Shown: piece after piece, positions 62,660-64,000 of the stretch
Position numbering within the stretch: the stretch's first letter is position 1
Layout: every line of letters starts with the position of its first letter
NCBI RefSeq assembly: GCF_001613545.1
Contig: NZ_BDCO01000001.1
Location: 62,001-126,000 of the forward strand
Direction of reading: 5' to 3'
DNA length: 64,000 nt
Source: Terrimicrobium sacchariphilum
GTDB taxonomy: Bacteria > Verrucomicrobiota > Verrucomicrobiia > Chthoniobacterales > Terrimicrobiaceae
Notes under the pieces: model-generated
The model's database searches: none
What the model was told of the DNA's origin: nothing
The model's input: only the letters and a program-made list of their open reading frames with translations
Position numbers and translations under genes: made by a program

Positions 62660-64000
62660 GTGCGACCCTTGAAGGCCTTGCGAATCTCTCCTCTTATCCT
62701 CGGTATCACGTTATCTCTGGCCGCTGTGTGCGGGCTCAGCGCCCAAGACCTGCGTCGTCCTCCCACCCCGGCGGACCGTCAGCAGTTCGGCTCCACCGGA
62801 TGGCCCGCCGCCCGGGATCAACTCCAGACCGCCCTGCTCGCCGCCTACGCGCCCGGCGGTTCGCAGCGTCCCGGCAGCACAGGCGTGACAGCCTTCAAGA
62901 GCTGGCTGCTCCTCTGGAAATGGGCCGACCTGCTTTCCAAACCCGAGCAACCTTTCGGCACGAAACCTCAGGAAAGCGCGTCTCCATCCGCAGACATGCG
63001 AACCAATGCCGATATCCTCGATCCCGCTGTCGTTCGCGCATGGATTGCCGATGAGGCTTTCGGCACGATGCTTTTCGCCACGTTGTCGCCGGACGACAAT
63101 GCCACCCAGGTCCTGAAAAACCTCCAGGAAATCTATCAGGCCAATGCCGCGAAGTTCCGGGAATATCAGGCTCTCGCCCTGGCGCTGGCCGTGGTCTACG
63201 ACGAGCCGCTCCCCCGCTACTGGCCGCATCACCAGGTAACACAGTCGCTCATCCCGATCACCAACCAGACCGTGGCCGAGCGCTTCGCCTACTGGACCGG
63301 CGTGAATGATGGGAAGGATCTCCTGCTCGACATCCGGCGGCTGAAAGCCGACCAGCTCAAGTTCCTCGTCGACGCGCCAATCGACCCTGCCGAGTTTGCC
63401 TGGGCGCGCAAGCGGGTGCGCCTGTCGCGGTCCGAGATGCCGAAGGCCTTTTCCATGATCCGCTACGATCGCGACCGGCTCATGAACCAGCAATATTCCT
63501 GGACGGAAGGCCCGTACAAGCTGGACGAGATTTCCTCCAAAGGCGGCATCTGCGTCGACCAGGCCTACTTTGCCTGCATGGTCGGCAAGGCCCGTGGATT
63601 GCCTACCCTGTACTTCTCCGGCCAGGGTGTGGACGGTGGTCACGCGTGGTTTGGCTACATGAAGCTCGATGACAAGTGGGAGTTGGACTGTGGGCGCTAC
63701 GAAAACCAGAACTACGCCACCGGCGAAGCGCTCGACCCGCAAACGTGGACGCCGATCAGCGACCACGAGCTTCAGTTCCTCGCCAAGCGCTTCCGCGATA
63801 CGCCGCTCTACGCCGCCTCGCAGGACGACATTCTTTTTGCCGAGCTGTTCCTCGCCTCGGGCCAGAATGACCGGGCCTTGCGCGCCGCGGACAGTGCTGT
63901 TTCTGTGTGTCCGGAGAATCCGGATGCCTGGAATGAAAAGATCGCGGTGCTGGAAAAGACCCAGGCTTCGCTGCCCGTGCGCCGCACCAACCTGGAAGCG
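62660..64000 (+). CDS. Secreted transglutaminase-like protein (partial, 3' end beyond the window)
   Basis: An open frame of 447 codons to the window end. A signal peptide covers about residues 1-29 (...[19 protein letters not shown]). A transglutaminase-like catalytic core appears late, with Cys in [20 protein letters not shown], His in [13 protein letters not shown] and Asp in [11 protein letters not shown], the C-H-D order of the family. The C-terminal part visible resembles a TPR-like repeat ([19 protein letters not shown]). GTG 62660 is the likely start; TTG 62669, which GGGAAAG precedes at a normal distance, is an alternative. It is probably a periplasmic cross-linking or proteolytic enzyme. 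Confidence 0.75.
   Translation, partial: MRPLKALRISPLILGITLSLAAVCGLSAQDLRRPPTPADRQQFGSTGWPAARDQLQTALLAAYAPGGSQRPGSTGVTAFKSWLLLWKWADLLSKPEQPFGTKPQESASPSADMRTNADILDPAVVRAWIADEAFGTMLFATLSPDDNATQVLKNLQEIYQANAAKFREYQALALALAVVYDEPLPRYWPHHQVTQSLIPITNQTVAERFAYWTGVNDGKDLLLDIRRLKADQLKFLVDAPIDPAEFAWARKRVRLSRSEMPKAFSMIRYDRDRLMNQQYSWTEGPYKLDEISSKGGICVDQAYFACMVGKARGLPTLYFSGQGVDGGHAWFGYMKLDDKWELDCGRYENQNYATGEALDPQTWTPISDHELQFLAKRFRDTPLYAASQDDILFAELFLASGQNDRALRAADSAVSVCPENPDAWNEKIAVLEKTQASLPVRRTNLEA

Overview
The window looks like a chromosomal segment of a Verrucomicrobiota bacterium (Spartobacteria/Terrimicrobium-like is my guess). This is inferred from a TIGR04073-type exosortase-associated small protein, menaquinone synthesis by the futalosine route (MqnE, MqnA), many Gfo/Idh/MocA oxidoreductases paired with sugar-phosphate isomerase/epimerase-like TIM barrels, LacI control, a phosphoketolase, and generally high GC with strong third-position bias. 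No rRNA, tRNA, CRISPR array or insertion sequence was seen. The one RNA gene is RNase P RNA (rnpB, about 41568-41991) with a strong terminator.

Layout. 0-6.8 kb: a C-type lectin gene running off the left edge, a LuxR-type regulator facing a decayed LuxR remnant, a GH1 beta-glucosidase with a perfect 16-bp palindrome upstream, a DUF2164 protein, a sulfotransferase, a secreted beta-sandwich protein and a VOC protein. 6.9-13.4 kb: an RND efflux pump (adaptor and permease) divergent from an OmpR/EnvZ-like two-component pair. 13.4-15.3 kb: a minus-strand group of two uncharacterised envelope proteins and a VOC protein. 15.4-22.1 kb: dprA, a type IA topoisomerase and an ABC/HlyD exporter pair.

22.1-24.9 kb is the clearest accessory patch: a HEPN-motif protein faces an HTH-P63C protein that has its own promoter and a possible operator. 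By eye both are poorer in GC than their neighbours. 25-31.4 kb: an RsmA-Nudix fusion, then a tightly packed plus-strand run of sppA, a CPBP protease, thiL, corA and a GT28/MGDG-synthase-like glycosyltransferase. 31.4-33.1 kb is an orphan 7TM histidine kinase. 33.3-37.4 kb is a sugar-catabolic operon (oxidoreductase, TIM-barrel isomerase, oxidoreductase) divergent from a LacI regulator.

37.5-48.5 kb: the TIGR04073 protein, an APC permease with a UspA-like tail, a CNNM/CorC protein, rnpB, pdxH, a DUF2339 membrane protein, a strongly conserved-looking protein of unknown function, and a branched-chain-amino-acid-type binding lipoprotein. 47.5-54.4 kb: a minus-strand housekeeping run of tex, mqnE, mqnA, metG and an LpxL-like acyltransferase. 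54.9-59.8 kb: phosphoketolase three bases ahead of a P-type H+-ATPase. 59.8-62.6 kb: a second oxidoreductase/isomerase operon ending in a secreted AroQ-type chorismate mutase. The right edge cuts a secreted transglutaminase-like protein.

Together the genes suggest a saccharolytic organism with LacI-controlled sugar modules, acetate-forming phosphoketolase metabolism coupled to proton export, and a Gram-negative envelope. Functional calls rest on motif recognition by eye, without database searches.
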